Assembly: GCA_958450365.1 (NCBI GenBank)
Contig: CAUEEP010000760.1
Coordinates: 62,001 to 126,000 of the forward strand
Source: Mesorhabditis belari
Lineage: Eukaryota > Nematoda > Chromadorea > Rhabditida > Rhabditidae
Reading direction: 5' to 3'
DNA length: 64,000 nt
Shown piece by piece: positions 22,639 through 34,190 of this stretch (position 1 is the stretch's first letter; every line of letters begins with the position of its first letter). The position numbers and the translations under genes were made by a program. Under the pieces are notes generated by a model, which saw nothing but the letters and a program-made list of their open reading frames with translations, did no database searches and was not told the origin of the DNA.

Positions 22639-23655
22639 ATGTGCTCATTCTCAACTCTTCCCCAAGAACTGCAATTCTTGATTCTCGATCGAAACGAGAG
22701 AAAATCCGATTTGCTAAAAGTCAACAAATCTCTTAGGAAATTCTCTCTTCAATTCGGCATCTTGCCAAAATTTCTCTACGACATTCGGATTTCCTTTGAA
22801 GATCAACCAACAATTCATCTCAACATCACCTATGCGTCTTTCGGAGAAGATTTTGCATTCACCGATCTGAATTCCCGATTTCTTTCACTTTCACAACAAC
22901 TAGCAAGAGTCAGATCATGCAAAAATCTCTCAATTCGAATCGAAAAAGAAACCGATTCTGAAAAAGTGACGCCTTTTCTCAAAGAGTGTTTTGAAGCAAA
23001 GAAATTCTTGACAAATCTGCGATATTGTAATGAATTAACTATCCGACTTAAGCCATCAATTGCTTGCTTTCTTTTTGAAAAGCTAAACTTGAAAGCTGTT
23101 GATTGTGCAAATCTTTGGCTTCAGGAGGAAAAAGACTCTCAAATGTTCCAAAAAGTGCTTGAGTCATCAATTTTTGACGACAATAAATCGATGAAGCTTA
23201 GCAAATGGTCAAATAAATATAAAACGAGCATAAAGACGCTTGAAATCTGGCCAAATTCATGGAATGACTACTTAGACTTTGCAAAATCATTATTGCAAGG
23301 GAAATTCCCAAATCAAGACGCTGGAATTGGAATGGTTTTGGTGTTAAAAGGAATGCTGGAATGGGAAGATTTGAATGAGAATTTAAGTGCAAAAAGCTGT
23401 TACAGTCAACTTCATAACTTGATCCATCAATCGAAAGGATTACAAAGAGTTAAACCGGGAACACTTGATCAAGAAGACTTGACTATTTACAACCCAGCTC
23501 TTTTTCATGGAGTTTGCTCGAATTTTGAGGGACCAACATCAAAGAATATGCGTTTTTATCGACAAATCATTGATGAAAAAGAATATTTTTTCTATCTTTG
23601 GGTACAAGAAACTTGCTTTTTAGATTTTTTGATGGTTTGGTTGAGGAAAAGCTGA
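22639..23655 (+). CDS. F-box-like protein, single exon
   Basis: A 338-residue open frame starts at an ATG and ends in TGA. The first 35 residues fit an F-box: LPQELQFLILDR, then DLLKVNKSLRKF. F-box proteins recruit substrates to SCF ubiquitin ligases, and nematodes have large F-box families. The rest (residues about 45-338) contains Leu-rich, alternating hydrophobic segments and a RFYRQIIDEKEYFFYLW end, without an FBA_2/FTH signature I can name. Codon usage is smooth and no introns are needed. The last 15 residues are less certain because a GT...TTTAG pair could remove a few codons. It is the only plus-strand gene between the minus-strand receptor genes A and B. Confidence 0.7.
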   Translation: MCSFSTLPQELQFLILDRNERKSDLLKVNKSLRKFSLQFGILPKFLYDIRISFEDQPTIHLNITYASFGEDFAFTDLNSRFLSLSQQLARVRSCKNLSIRIEKETDSEKVTPFLKECFEAKKFLTNLRYCNELTIRLKPSIACFLFEKLNLKAVDCANLWLQEEKDSQMFQKVLESSIFDDNKSMKLSKWSNKYKTSIKTLEIWPNSWNDYLDFAKSLLQGKFPNQDAGIGMVLVLKGMLEWEDLNENLSAKSCYSQLHNLIHQSKGLQRVKPGTLDQEDLTIYNPALFHGVCSNFEGPTSKNMRFYRQIIDEKEYFFYLWVQETCFLDFLMVWLRKS

Positions 23656-24125
23656 AATCTTTTTATTTTTTCGATTTCTTGTATCTAAGAATATTAATTC
23701 TGATAGTGAGTTACATTCTCTTAAGCCAAGCGAATTCTGATAATGCGTTTTATTGTTTTTTTTCACCCAATGAAGTTTTTTTCGCCCCTGAGAATATGCA
23801 AAACACCGTACTCTTCAATTCGCAGTCGATGTTTGCATATAAAGCTACAAATATCCATAATGTTCATACTCAACCAATAGAAAAAGGGAGCCCACGACTG
23901 ACTCAAAACAAAGCTTAAATAATGGGTTTTTAATTACACAAGCTACGGCAAACGGACAACTGAATATCGTCTAGTGGCTGATTACGGTAGTTTATCCTTC
24001 AACTTTGAATTTTAACTTGTGTATTGAAGCAGCGGCAATTCGCCACGCTCAGATACGATAGACTTTACGTTGTTTTACGATTTGATTCGGAATTTGGTTT
24101 CCTGTTCGTTTGACAAAAAGGGATT

Positions 24126-24668
24126 TTAAATCAAACGATTGATTCTGAAGTTGGTTCTCTAGGCATTTGACAAAAATTATATGGAGACGAAACTATATAA
24201 GAACGAAACTGGGAAATCAGATCGTTTATAGTTGTTGCAACTCGGACCTGTGAATCGGAGCATGATCTTGCATAAAGACTAGGTTTTGCTGCTGGTTTTG
24301 GCGCAAAAATAGAAGAAGTGATCGACGGAACACAAATTGATATTGGATTGAAATCATTTTCTTTGGAACGAATACCAATTGAACGCGTCTACTTGCGGAA
24401 AAAGCTGTCCAAACCATCAATCCTCCTTCGGGATGAAAAATGAAGTTTGTCCTTCCTCAAATCGTGCCAGTAAAGTTGTCTGGTCCATCACAATTGAACT
24501 TCTTTTCTAGAAAACCTAAAAATCTAAAAATCTAAAACAATATAAAAGAAAAAGAGTTTTAAATCAAAAGATTGATCCTGAAGTTGGTTTTCTAGACGTT
24601 TGGCAAAAGCTAGACGAGGACGAAACTTGGGGATCAGATCGTTTACAATTATTGAAATTCGAACTTAT
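24126..24668 (-). pseudogene. Tc1/mariner-type transposase remnant between direct repeats
   Basis: The minus strand at about 24500-24226 reads DGPDNFTGTI, a stop, GRTNFIFHPEGG, MVWTAFSAS and FMQDHAPIHRS, which is the DDE core of Tc1-like transposases (QDNAPIH box) with an in-frame TGA. Two direct copies of about 110 bp flank it (about 24126-24246 and 24557-24668; shared GTTTTCTAGACGTTTG-like and GGATCAGATCGTTTA blocks). The N and C termini are missing, so it is inactive. Nothing else is seen in 23656-24125. Confidence 0.8.
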
Positions 24669-25087
24669 GCAATAAGGCCTTTAAGTATAAGCTTTTAGCT
24701 TTTAGAAGTAGTGTTACTTGTTCCAAAATTTTGACCTTGAGGAGTTGTCTAACAAGCGGACAACTCCCCAGCCGAGCACTCCAAAGAGTCAAAACGGCGT
24801 CTCTTCGAGATCCATCGATTCTATTTTGATCGTGTTGATCAAAAATTGATCCGCTTTTTGAGTCCTGATGGGTTATGCCTCGTTCTGGATGACTCGTTGT
24901 GGATCATCAATTCATCTATTCTAAAAGAATGAGAATAATTCTTGTGCACATTTTGATTACTCCAATGTCTGCATCGATTGATCCACTTTTTGAGTGCTAA
25001 ACTATTGGTAAATAAAGTAAAATTGGGCATTGTTTTTTCAAATTCATGTAAGAAACTTGCAAAATAACGAATTTCACGCACCATTTA

Positions 25088-28000
25088 TTATGCAATTTGA
25101 GTGAAGGCTTTACTTTGGCTGACAGTTGAAATAATGGATTGCTGAACGGATCGAATCTCGGACTCGGCTCTCGGTCGAATGAAATAGATGACTACGAGGC
25201 TAAATTTGTGATTGTTGTGATTGATTGTTGAATAAGTAGGATGTATTGTAGCTGATCGGATTCCCATTCATTTCTCCGCACAAAAGACAAAACACTGTCC
25301 ATCCTTGGTTCTTTCTTGAGAGAACGAGAGACCAATGGAAAAGTTTTCTCTTTTTCAACCTTTTAGAAGAAACAGGAGGTGCTGGATTGACACTGATTGT
25401 GTTAAGGCGTTAACGAGGCAGAAATTTGAGTAGCTTGCGTGGATTGGATGGTCGAAGAGTGTCCGATAACTAAGAGTAGAAGGGCTTACTGTAGTGGGCT
25501 TAATCATGGTTGCGCAATTGTTGACCAAAAAAGACACAGCTACAGCTCACTAGCAGTACACTTTCACAAATAATAAAGTACTTTTCTATAGGCTCATTTC
25601 AAGATTCAAATTTGTGATTGTTGCATAAGTAGGAGGTATTGTAGCTGTTCACATCACGAAATCTCAAAACCCTGAAAGCCAGGAAGGGTAACAATCGTGG
25701 CCTATTCTCACTAAAAATTTTTCGAGAAAATTCATTTATTTCGTGTTTATTTGTTAGATTTGTTACTTTATTATGTTTGAAATGTTACACCAACGCCGCT
25801 TTATCATCGATTTAGTGGAATGCTTTAAAATTGTTAAAGGCATTCATCCCGACCCCCTTTTTTTCTGGTCTCTTTGAATTCGGCTCTCTACGGGGCCTAA
25901 GCCTGAGCCTCCAGAAGGGGACCTTTTCTCATAAGCCAACCTTTCCGTTTCCAACCGCTAACCTTCCGGGTAGCACAGAAAACGTTAAGAATCCACTAGA
26001 GCTTCAAGACCAGATCATCTACAGTTAAAGGCATTCATCCCGACCCCCTTTTTTCTGGTCTCTTTGAATTCGGCTCTCTACTCCAGAAGCCTCCAGAAGG
26101 GGACCTTTTCTCATCCCCCAACCTTCCGTTTCCTCTAAAAGCCCCCAAAGTTTCTTTTTTAATCGAGTTATTAAATTTTGGAACATTTTACCCCCTCTTT
26201 TGGGAGTTTTGGGAGTTCGTGATATTCCCACCTTGGCTAGATTTAAAGCCACAATTTCGGCAATTGATTTGACTGCTCTGTGATTCTTTCTTGAGGTATC
26301 TTTTTATCTTTTGGGTGTGTTTTGAGTGTAATTATTGTGTGTCCCGGGTAATTATTGTGATTTTTTTATCGTTTTGTCGCTATTCAACTGAATAAAGCAT
26401 ATATATTTATTGCTAGAAATGATAAAAATGGGAAAACTGTATTATCGCCCCCACTAGATTAAAATATTAAAGAAATTGGGTGGGATTTTGCAGTTTCCGT
26501 GAGCGGCTGTTCTGCAGTTTGTGGACACTGCAGAACGGTTTTAATTAGAGTGGAGGGCGCTAATACAGCGGCGGGGAGGGGCGATAATACATTCCCCGGA
26601 AGTCTTGAATTACGTCCCCCCTGGGAAAACTACAGCATTACCCCCCACGCAACACTGAAGTTTAGAAACCGTGGGTGGGGCGCAATACTTCAGTGTCGAG
26701 TGGGGGCAATGCTGCAGTTTTCCCACGGGGGAGCGATTATACAGTGTGGGGATAATAATCCAGTGTCCCCATAAAAATCAATTGATAAAATGAATTTGAG
26801 CTCAAAATAGAGTTTATTCACATTTCGCGTGGCTAACCTTTTAGAGCTTTTAGGGCCTTTTTCCTTTTAGAACTTTTAGGGCTATGGCTATTTTCTTTTG
26901 GGTTTTTTTGGTGCTTTTATATGTGTGATAAAAGTTTTATTTTAGGTTTTATTTTAGGTTAAACAATGTCCGATGAGGAAGTTATTTCAAAGCCCAAGTA
27001 TCTTCTGGTAGAATTCGAAAAGCTGAAATTACTTCTTCAACCTTGTCAACAAACATTCAGTGGACGGAAAGCGGCACAAATTTTATCGCCACAACAAGAT
27101 GCTCGTGCTAAAAGTTCGTTTTCGTTTTTCGTCACATTCGTTGGTCAGCTCAGAAATTTCTCGATGGCACTGAGACTCGTACTGGAAATCTTGGTGTCAC
27201 GGCTTGGGGCAAAAGTTGCCCAACCTTTTGGGGCTTTTAGGGCCTTTTTCCTTTTAGAGCTTTTAGGGCTCTGGCTATTTTCTTTTGGTTTTTTTGGTGC
27301 TTTTATCTGTGTCATAAAAGTTTAAACAATGTCGGATGAAGAGAAAATTATCTCGAAGCCCAAGTATCTTCTGATAGAATTCGAAAGGCTGGAATTCTTC
27401 AACATTGTCACCTTTGTGATCGGGCACCTGGTGGAAAAAGTGTTGGAAAAGGGAGAAACATTTAGTGGACGGAAAACGGCACAAATTTTACCGTTATAAC
27501 AAGATGCTCGTGCCAAAAGTATGGTCACATTCCTGCTCCTGGTCCTGCTCCTGGACAGCTCAAAAACCTATCGAGAGCACCGAGACTCGTACTGGAGATC
27601 TGGCTTTGGAGAGATTTTGAACTGGAGTTGATTCAGATGATGAATAATTTTTGATGTATAGTCATATCAAGCGTTTAAATTATTCCTTTGTACAGAAATT
27701 TCGAGGTCGTGTTTTGGTCCTTTTTTCGGTATTTGTAAATTGTAAAATTTGCATTTTACAATTTTAAATTTACATGTTAATTTATATGCAAATTGAGTTT
27801 TGGTTTTGTTTTGGTTTTGGTTTTGGTTTTGGTTTTGGTCTGTTTTGGTTTTAGTTTTGTTTGCCGAACTCTATCTGTGAGTATTTTGAGAAACAAGTAT
27901 ATTTTCAAACAACTAACGCATAAGCTCCATTCCAAAAGGGCATCAATAGAGTTGGTACCAGAAAACCGAGAATCGAACTGTTGATGAACGCGCCGAAACC

Positions 28001-30169
28001 CCATTGACAAATGGCGCCAAGAAAATAGATTACGTGATTCCAAATGATCTGAAATTCCATTGCTTTAACTTACGAATTCAAATGATTGAGCTCAAATGAT
28101 TAAGCTCAATGATTAAGCTCAAAGATTAAGCTCAATGATTAAGCTCAATGATTAAGCTCGAATGATTAAGCTCGAATGATTAAGCTCAATGATTAAGCTC
28201 AAATGATTACGAATTCTGTACTTACTTGCTTCAAAAGTCGACGCTCAATTCCGTTTGCGTGAAACACTTTTTGCTAAAATTTGAGTTATGAAACGAAGAA
28301 AATTTAAAGCAGAAAATTTAAATTAGAAAATTTGATGAAAAAGAAATTTTGATTTTAAGACTTGCAATTGTTACCTTTTGCTGTTCGGTTACTTTCTTGA
28401 AAATAGTCAAATCCAGAAATAAAATGATTATATCAACAGCTGCTGAAGCGTACTCAAGAGAGGCCTGAAAGTGGAGCAATTTAGTTAGGACTTTAGTTAG
28501 AACCATAAAGCAAAATCAAATACTTTCAAGTGCTGCCTCCATTCTCGATTCCGCACATAAAACACTGTGAAAGCGCCCATTCTTGGATCATACAGTGGAC
28601 CACCGAAAGTATACCTTGTCGTTCCTTGATCGTTCCATATTTTGACTGAAAATTTGAGACACTGTGCATATTATTGATTTTCTAATTTGTTTTGATTTTG
28701 CTTGTAGTCAAGGATTACAGTCAAGATCGAAAGCTTGCAGGAAGAGGCCAGAAAACAGGTTTAGAACTGGTTTTGTATCAGAAAATAGGTTTAGAACTGG
28801 TTTCTATCAGAAAACAGCTTCAGAACTGGTTTCTAGCATGCCAAGAATTTTTAGTGGGACAGGCCTGCAGCTAAATCAGGCAATGGAAAACCAGAAAAAC
28901 CTAGGATCTGACTTCTGCTCTAACCTAGCCTAGGCTAGCAAAATTCCCTTCATTATGATCCTTCATTATGACCCTTCATTATGATCCTTCATTATGATCA
29001 TTATCCCTGAATCAGGTTCATGAAAACATTTCATGAACCCAATCCTTTTTAACATCACAAATCTCACCTCCAGTTTGCATTCCACCATAAAGCACTAAAG
29101 GAATTCCAAAGAATAAACAAACTTGAAGAGGTAACAAGCGCTCAGTAACGTGGTAATATTGACTTTGATAGAAGATGGCAAAAAATCTGAACCACTTTCA
29201 AGAGTATCTAGGAATGAAAACACTTACCTATTAAACGATAACGCCAATTGGAAAAATACGGTGCCTTTCTGTAAGGCCAAAGTGAGGCTGCTCAAATAGG
29301 TGTTGATTTTAAAGAATGAAAATGGATATCCAGAATTGAGTGCGTCTATTTGAACACAGTATAAGCTAAATGGTTGGGCTTCACTAGTACAAAGATAGAT
29401 ACTTACTTGTTGGTCATGAGACAACTTGTGAACATGGATAGAAAAAGTGAAAGCTGAAGGCGACAGATGAGGTCGCAAAGAATGTAAACCTGAAAGCAAA
29501 AAGTACGTTCTAGTGAAAGCACAAGAATGAAAACGCACTCCTTTTGGTGCAGTCAAATCAATGCAGTTCGACTTGACATATCTATTAGGTTGTAAACTAA
29601 GTCTTGGCCCTTTCTTAAATTTCTAATATCTCAGCGCAAAATCAGTATATTTTAATGAAATTTTGAACGAATTATTCTCAAAATCTTAATAATGTAACAA
29701 AATTAATAATAACAAAATCAAAATAAAAAGGACAGAACTTTCGCCGCCCCAATAAACAGTATTGTTAATCTGGCAAGTAAAGTCTACCTATCCGTTCAAA
29801 AGTAGCGAAAAAGCAAAGAAAAGAAAAGTGCAGTGTTTTAAACTCTGATTACAAAAGATCAATGCTAAGGTGCTTAAACTGTTCTTACCTTGACATTAAT
29901 ACCCAGCCCTGAGTTTTTTGCCGTGAATCGGATTGCAATCGAACAAGTAAAAAAGTTGAAGGCACACAGCTGAATCGAAATGAAAATTTGAAGAAAAACT
30001 TGTTCCTAATTTGACTTGACAGTCTAAATTCTCATTGGAATCAACTTTTTTTTGTTAAACTTACAATGATTGTCCCAATTGCTACCGGAAAATTTGTTTT
30101 CGTGAAAAATGCTGGCGAAAATAGCCAATAAACTCGACCATTGTATGTATAGGGTTCGCTTTGATTCAT
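25088..30169 (-). CDS. Seven-TM chemoreceptor-like gene B, complete, with transposon-filled last intron
   Basis: Ten minus-strand exons: 30169-30065, 29969-29889, 29489-29407, 29365-29228, 29186-29068, 28645-28524, 28464-28375, 28273-28226, 28048-27918, 25199-25088. Total 1029 nt, giving 342 residues with every phase equal to gene A. Blocks: VYILCDLICRLQL, FQLALSFNRFFAIFY, YTFGGPLYDPRMGAF, ASAAVDIIILFLDL, GIERRLLKQ, a TM6-TM7 exon, and VIYFIRPRAESE at the end. The final exon is 2.7 kb from exon 9, and that intron holds a CR1-like LINE end, a GC-rich block and a tandemly duplicated gene fragment. The match of this distant exon to gene A (phase, YFIRPR motif, S/T tail) is why I join it. If the large intron blocks splicing, the gene would lose only its cytoplasmic tail. 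Confidence 0.75.
25833..26410 (+). mobile_element. CR1-like LINE 3' end, partly duplicated
   Basis: The plus strand at about 26130-26283 encodes FFFNRVIKFWNILPP, then IPTLARFKATISAIDL and a stop, the usual C-terminal end of CR1/L2-type reverse transcriptase ORFs. A 3' UTR follows with AATAAA near 26390. The upstream 190 bp (about 25840-26020) is repeated at 26028-26150 (AAAGGCATTCATCCCGACCC). The 5' part and RT domain are absent. Confidence 0.65.
26440..26770. repeat. GC-rich block with CTGCAG and ACACTGRA motifs
   Basis: Strongly richer in G and C than its surroundings. Contains repeated GCAGTTT, TGCAG and GGGGGCG-type strings in both orientations. Resembles the GC-rich centre of the foldback at 45609-46260. 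No gene is seen. Confidence 0.5.
26828..27620 (+). pseudogene. Tandemly duplicated gene fragment (two units of about 390 bp)
   Basis: Unit 1 (about 26828-27220) and unit 2 (about 27228-27620) share a leader rich in TTTTAGGGC and TTTTCTTTTGG, an ATG in an AAACAATGTC context, and reading frames MSDEEVISKPKYLLVEFE and MSDEEKIISKPKYLLIEFE. The frames then diverge through indels; TTTAGTGGACGGAAA and GAGACTCGTACTGGA are also shared. Unit 2 stops after about 56 residues. I do not recognise the protein. It lies inside an intron of receptor gene B on the opposite strand and is probably a duplicated exon fragment. Confidence 0.55.
28079..28210. repeat. 14-16 bp tandem repeat (ATGATTAAGCTCAA)
   Basis: About nine imperfect copies in intron 8 of receptor gene B. 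A second short array (CATTATGATCCTT, four copies) lies at 28948-29003 in intron 5 of the same gene. Confidence 0.85.
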
Positions 30170-31196
30170 AAAAGAAATATTTTCAAAATCTTCAAGAAAT
30201 TCGAAATGAAAGTGTAAATTGAAAAGAAACTCTCAATTTACTCGTTAGTCTTTCTCTTTTTTAAACTTTTCCATTTCACTCCAGCCAATTAAAAAACGAT
30301 TGCGGAACTTGGCAATCAAGTGCTTATTAACTTCAATGTTTGAATAGAAAACGGAAGTAAACCGGGAAAGATTTTCAGAAAAGAAAAGACTGCACACCAT
30401 CGTAAATCTAGAAGCGATGTTTTTAAAGTTTAAAAGTGACTATATGTAATGTCTATTTGTTTCCTTGTCTATTCATCTGAATACCTGATTTGTAGAAATA
30501 TTTCAGCTCACAACAAGCAACTAGAAACAGCTCGTTGAACACAAAAAACGATGCGAATTAGGCAATCATCGATTTTCTTAATGGTCTAGTTAATCAGGTT
30601 GAAAGGAATCTTACTTTTAAAACCCCACTTCTTAAAGTAAAAGATTTTTAGCTTACGGCCAATGAAACTCCAAGAAAAAAGCAAGAAAGCAAGAAAAAAA
30701 CGGCGTATTGGGTGGTTAAATGGGTGCAGTTGTAAGTGAAGTGATCTGTAAGTAAGTTGGTAAGTGATCTGCTTCCATAAGTATCACAAACGACAATTCT
30801 AGGCTCCCACGCTACAGACATCAAACTTTCCCTATGTAAAGCAGGCATTCCAAACCCTTTGCTCTGTTTCTAATGTCACTTTTGATTCGACTACTTTTAC
30901 GGCCATGTACATGCCTTCAGCCTGGGTGAATAGTTGATCTAAAGGATTGCCGATTCGAATTTGATAGTTGATTTATAATTGTTAATGTACAATAAATGTT
31001 ATTCAGTTTAAAATTTGTCTTTTTCTTGTCTGCCTTAAAATCAGAACTTTATCTTTTTGGGACAATTGTGGCGCACGCTGTGTATCTAATAGACTATGTT
31101 TTACATTTCATTACTCACTCATTTCATTGTTGTTATATTTGTTAAAGTTTTTGTTTGTTATGATATTTATATTCTTTGCTGTTGAACACTTAAATA
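30170..31196. other. Intergenic, upstream of receptor gene B
   Basis: AT-rich with no reading frame that shows a family signature on either strand. It would contain the promoter of gene B. No clear motif stands out. Confidence 0.5.
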
Positions 31197-31762
31197 TTGG
31201 GTTGTCCAGTTATGAATGCGCGTTTTTACTATTTTGTAAATTTCTCAAGATATCGAACAGATGTATATGAGGATTATATATCATTCGAAAGCTGAAGATC
31301 TCCTCTACATTTTGGAATAAAAAAGTTTTTGAATTCATTCAACTTTTTGGGAAATTGACTGCACAAAGGGAGAGGTCGTTTTCAAAAAAACCCATTTCAG
31401 CTTAGCTATTCCTCAAGTTTTATGGTGTAAAATAACCGCCCAGAAAAGAAAAGAAAAGTAAAGATGCTCTGAAATTGTTATATTTTAAAAAAAGTTGTAT
31501 TGATATATCTATTAGCCAAACATCAAACGGTTAACTCAATTTGAGCGGAGCCAAAACTTGATCCAAAGGCACCCTTCCATTTTTTGGCCACCTCTTCTTC
31601 TGTGCAGTCAATTTGCCCAAAAGCTAAACAAATTCAAAAACTTCAAAAAAAAGGAGATCTTCAGCTTTCGAATAATACTCATATGTATCTTTTTCTTGCT
31701 TTCAGTATCTAGAGAAATTTACAAAATATTAAAAAACGCGCATTCATAACTGGACAACCCAA
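31197..31762. mobile_element. Long-TIR mariner-like MITE, copy B
   Basis: TA-flanked, same ends and internal blocks as copy A (6017-6592), in the same orientation. A small A-rich indel near 31645 distinguishes it. Confidence 0.88.
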
Positions 31763-31859
31763 TAGAAAGATTTGAACAAAATTTTTGAATATTTAGCAAT
31801 TACGAAGAGAAATAGGATTAGGGAACTCCATAAAACAGCTGTTCAAAAAAGAAAAACTT

Positions 31860-31924
31860 ATAGGGAGTCGAACCCTCGACCTACAGCTATGCATTCCGAT
31901 GCGTTATCCGCCACACTACGCAAC
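31860..31924 (-). tRNA. tRNA-like sequence with a perfect B box
   Basis: The minus strand has a GCG...CGC D-arm-like start, then GGGTTCGACTCCC, a perfect T loop and B box (GGTTCGACTCC). The anticodon stem does not fold into a normal five-pair stem, so I read it as a tRNA-derived pseudogene. Nothing else is supported in 31770-32490. Confidence 0.4.
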
Positions 31925-32490
31925 TTTGTCGCGTTTCTTTTTCGCGCGTGCAAGCGTTATAAGAGAGGCCAAGAACTTGTTTGCCAAATGCCTTGCGATG
32001 GAGACCTATTTAGCAAAAAAGGACAGTAGATTCGGAATCCGCGTCAAATTCTGCATCGAATAGGTCTACAGGTCTCATTTTGATTGGCCACCTTCATTTC
32101 GTGACCTTCTCTTGTCAGTTCAGTGTATGCATTTCTGTTAACTGAAAATTGTCATTGGTACGGTCTCTAGACACCTTATCAAATCTTAAATACAACTAAT
32201 ATATTTTTGTAAAAATCACATACTAATCTGCTTTAATTTGTGAAAATTGCACTCAAAAAAGCCAGAAAGCCAGCCAGCCAGAAAATAAGAAGCTCCCCTT
32301 GAACCCTTATCACAAAAATTGAAAAATTAGAAATGAACGACACTAAGCCAAACTTTTTCTCTTGAATCCACGATCAGATAAGTCTTTTATTGCTTTCTCT
32401 TGAAAGCCGTTTATTGCTGGAGAGCCACAATTGATTCAATCGATTTATTGCAATCATTTTTTGAACCAATTCATTTTTCAATCACATTTG

Positions 32491-33273
32491 ATGCTCCCAG
32501 AAAAGTGAGTTTCTTTTCCTCTTGACTGAAGTCCTTTCTAAAACGTGTCAGCTTTCGAAAAAAGCGACATAAACTTACTTCTAAATCTTGTCTAAGCGAT
32601 ACATTTTTGTTTTTTTTTTTGTATTTTTGAACCAGATCATAGTAATAAAATTCTTTAAGTTTTTAAGTCTTCAGTATCTTTAAGTCTCTTTAAGTCTTTA
32701 AGTCTCTTTAAGTCTCTTTAAGTCTTTAGGCTTCAGGAATCTTCTTCTTCAGAAGAATTCCTTTCAAGAACTGAAGACTCGGCAGAACTGGAAGACTCGG
32801 CAGAACTGGAAGACTCGGCAGAACTGGAAGACTCGGCAAAACTAGAAGACTCGGCAGAACTGGAAGACTCGGGAGAACTGGAAGACTCGGCAGATCATCG
32901 CCAATTTTTGCCACCGCAAATATTTTTGAATGATACGCCAGATGCGTCACCAATCAAACCGGAGAACTTTGAAAAAGATCCTCGAAACGTTCTCTCCGGG
33001 AAAGCATCGAATCTGGAACGGCCAGCGCGACCGCCCAAGCCAATTTTTCAGGCTAAGCCAATGGTTCCCTCAATGCCTACCGTACAACAAACGACCGTCA
33101 CAAGCCTAAGCTCCGTATTAACAGACGATTGTCCTCCACCCCCACTGCCGAGACGCGCATCAAGGCGTCCTAGAATTTTCATCGCGGCTAAAGGTGAACT
33201 GACAATGGACGTCCTCAAAGTGACGCCTCAGCTCGAAGTTGAGAATTCAATTTATAGAATTAAATACTATTAA
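32491..33273 (+). CDS. Possible small protein with acidic repeats and a Pro-rich SH3-ligand-like segment
   Basis: Two exons in matching phase: 32491-32504 (MLPE plus two bases) and 32730-33273, giving 185 residues and a TAA stop. The N-terminal third is an imperfect 6-residue repeat (AELEDS, seven copies, coded by an 18-bp minisatellite). The remainder contains RPARPPKPIF, PPPPLPRR and basic residues. PPPPLPRR fits a proline-rich SH3-binding site. The intron carries a TTTAAGTCTC repeat. I do not recognise the family. It could also be a 5' part of the kinase gene at 34191, whose first exon is missing, but no splice path across the mariner element was found. Confidence 0.4.
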
Positions 33274-33380
33274 ATATTATTTCTATTTTTGTGAGATAAA
33301 CACTGGCCAAGGATTTTATGTCGCTAGTACTAGCAAACTTTTGCAACTAACAACTAGATAGAATTAGCCAGTACTATCTA

Positions 33381-33909
33381 TTGGGTTGGTGAATTGAAAA
33401 CTGCCGGACTTTGAACTAAAATTTATTTAACATAAAACCATCAATTCATTTCAAATAATTTCCATTATTATTGACGACTTCTGCCCATTTTGCAGTCAAT
33501 TTGCGGATTCCTCTTTCGTAGTAGGATTTTGGTTTGTGTATGAGACAAGTGTGAGACTCAAAAATGGAGGACTGGAGATGTCAGCTGTTAGCCCAGTTTG
33601 AGCACTTTCTTCAAAAGAAACCCATTTTGGTGTCAATACGAAAGTTGTAGAGAATCAAAAATTAGGCTTATAGCCAAATTTCCAAAAAGATACACTTAGT
33701 AGTTTCACTTAAAATGCAAGTCTTGTGAAAATTCGTAAATTTGGCATTTCTTGAAAACCAGTTTTTGAATCGTTCTGAAAATCTGGATATAAGCGTAATT
33801 TTTGATTCTCTACAACTTTTCCATTGACACCAAAATGGGTTTCTTTTGAAGAAAGTGCTCAAACTGTGACATATGACAATAGCCGGCAGTTTTCAATTCA
33901 CCAACTCAA
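33381..33909 (-). mobile_element. Internally deleted mariner element
   Basis: TA-flanked, with ends TTGGGTTGGTGAATTGAAAA and its inverse. The minus strand still encodes a transposase tail (YYERGIRKL, KWAEVVNNNGNYL, stop near 33440). The rest of the transposase is lost. A partial relative sits at 53290-53632. Confidence 0.82.
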
Positions 33910-34190
33910 TAGATAGAATTAGCCAATCAAAGACATTATGAAAACTAGTGTATTTGACGTTAAGAGCTCTAACAATATGGAAACTAGCATAAAAATTTTT
34001 AACGTAAAAGCCGTGACAATATCTTTAAACGTTACGATATCTTGAGAACTAAATGCGCAAGTTTAGGGGAAAAATCTGAGCTACAAACGGATAATTTCAA
34101 GCGTTTCTCTCCAGATGCTGTACCACCAGACCCATCAAACCCAACAAAATCTTTTTCAGCGGTTTTGTTTTTCTATTTTTTTGAATATAG

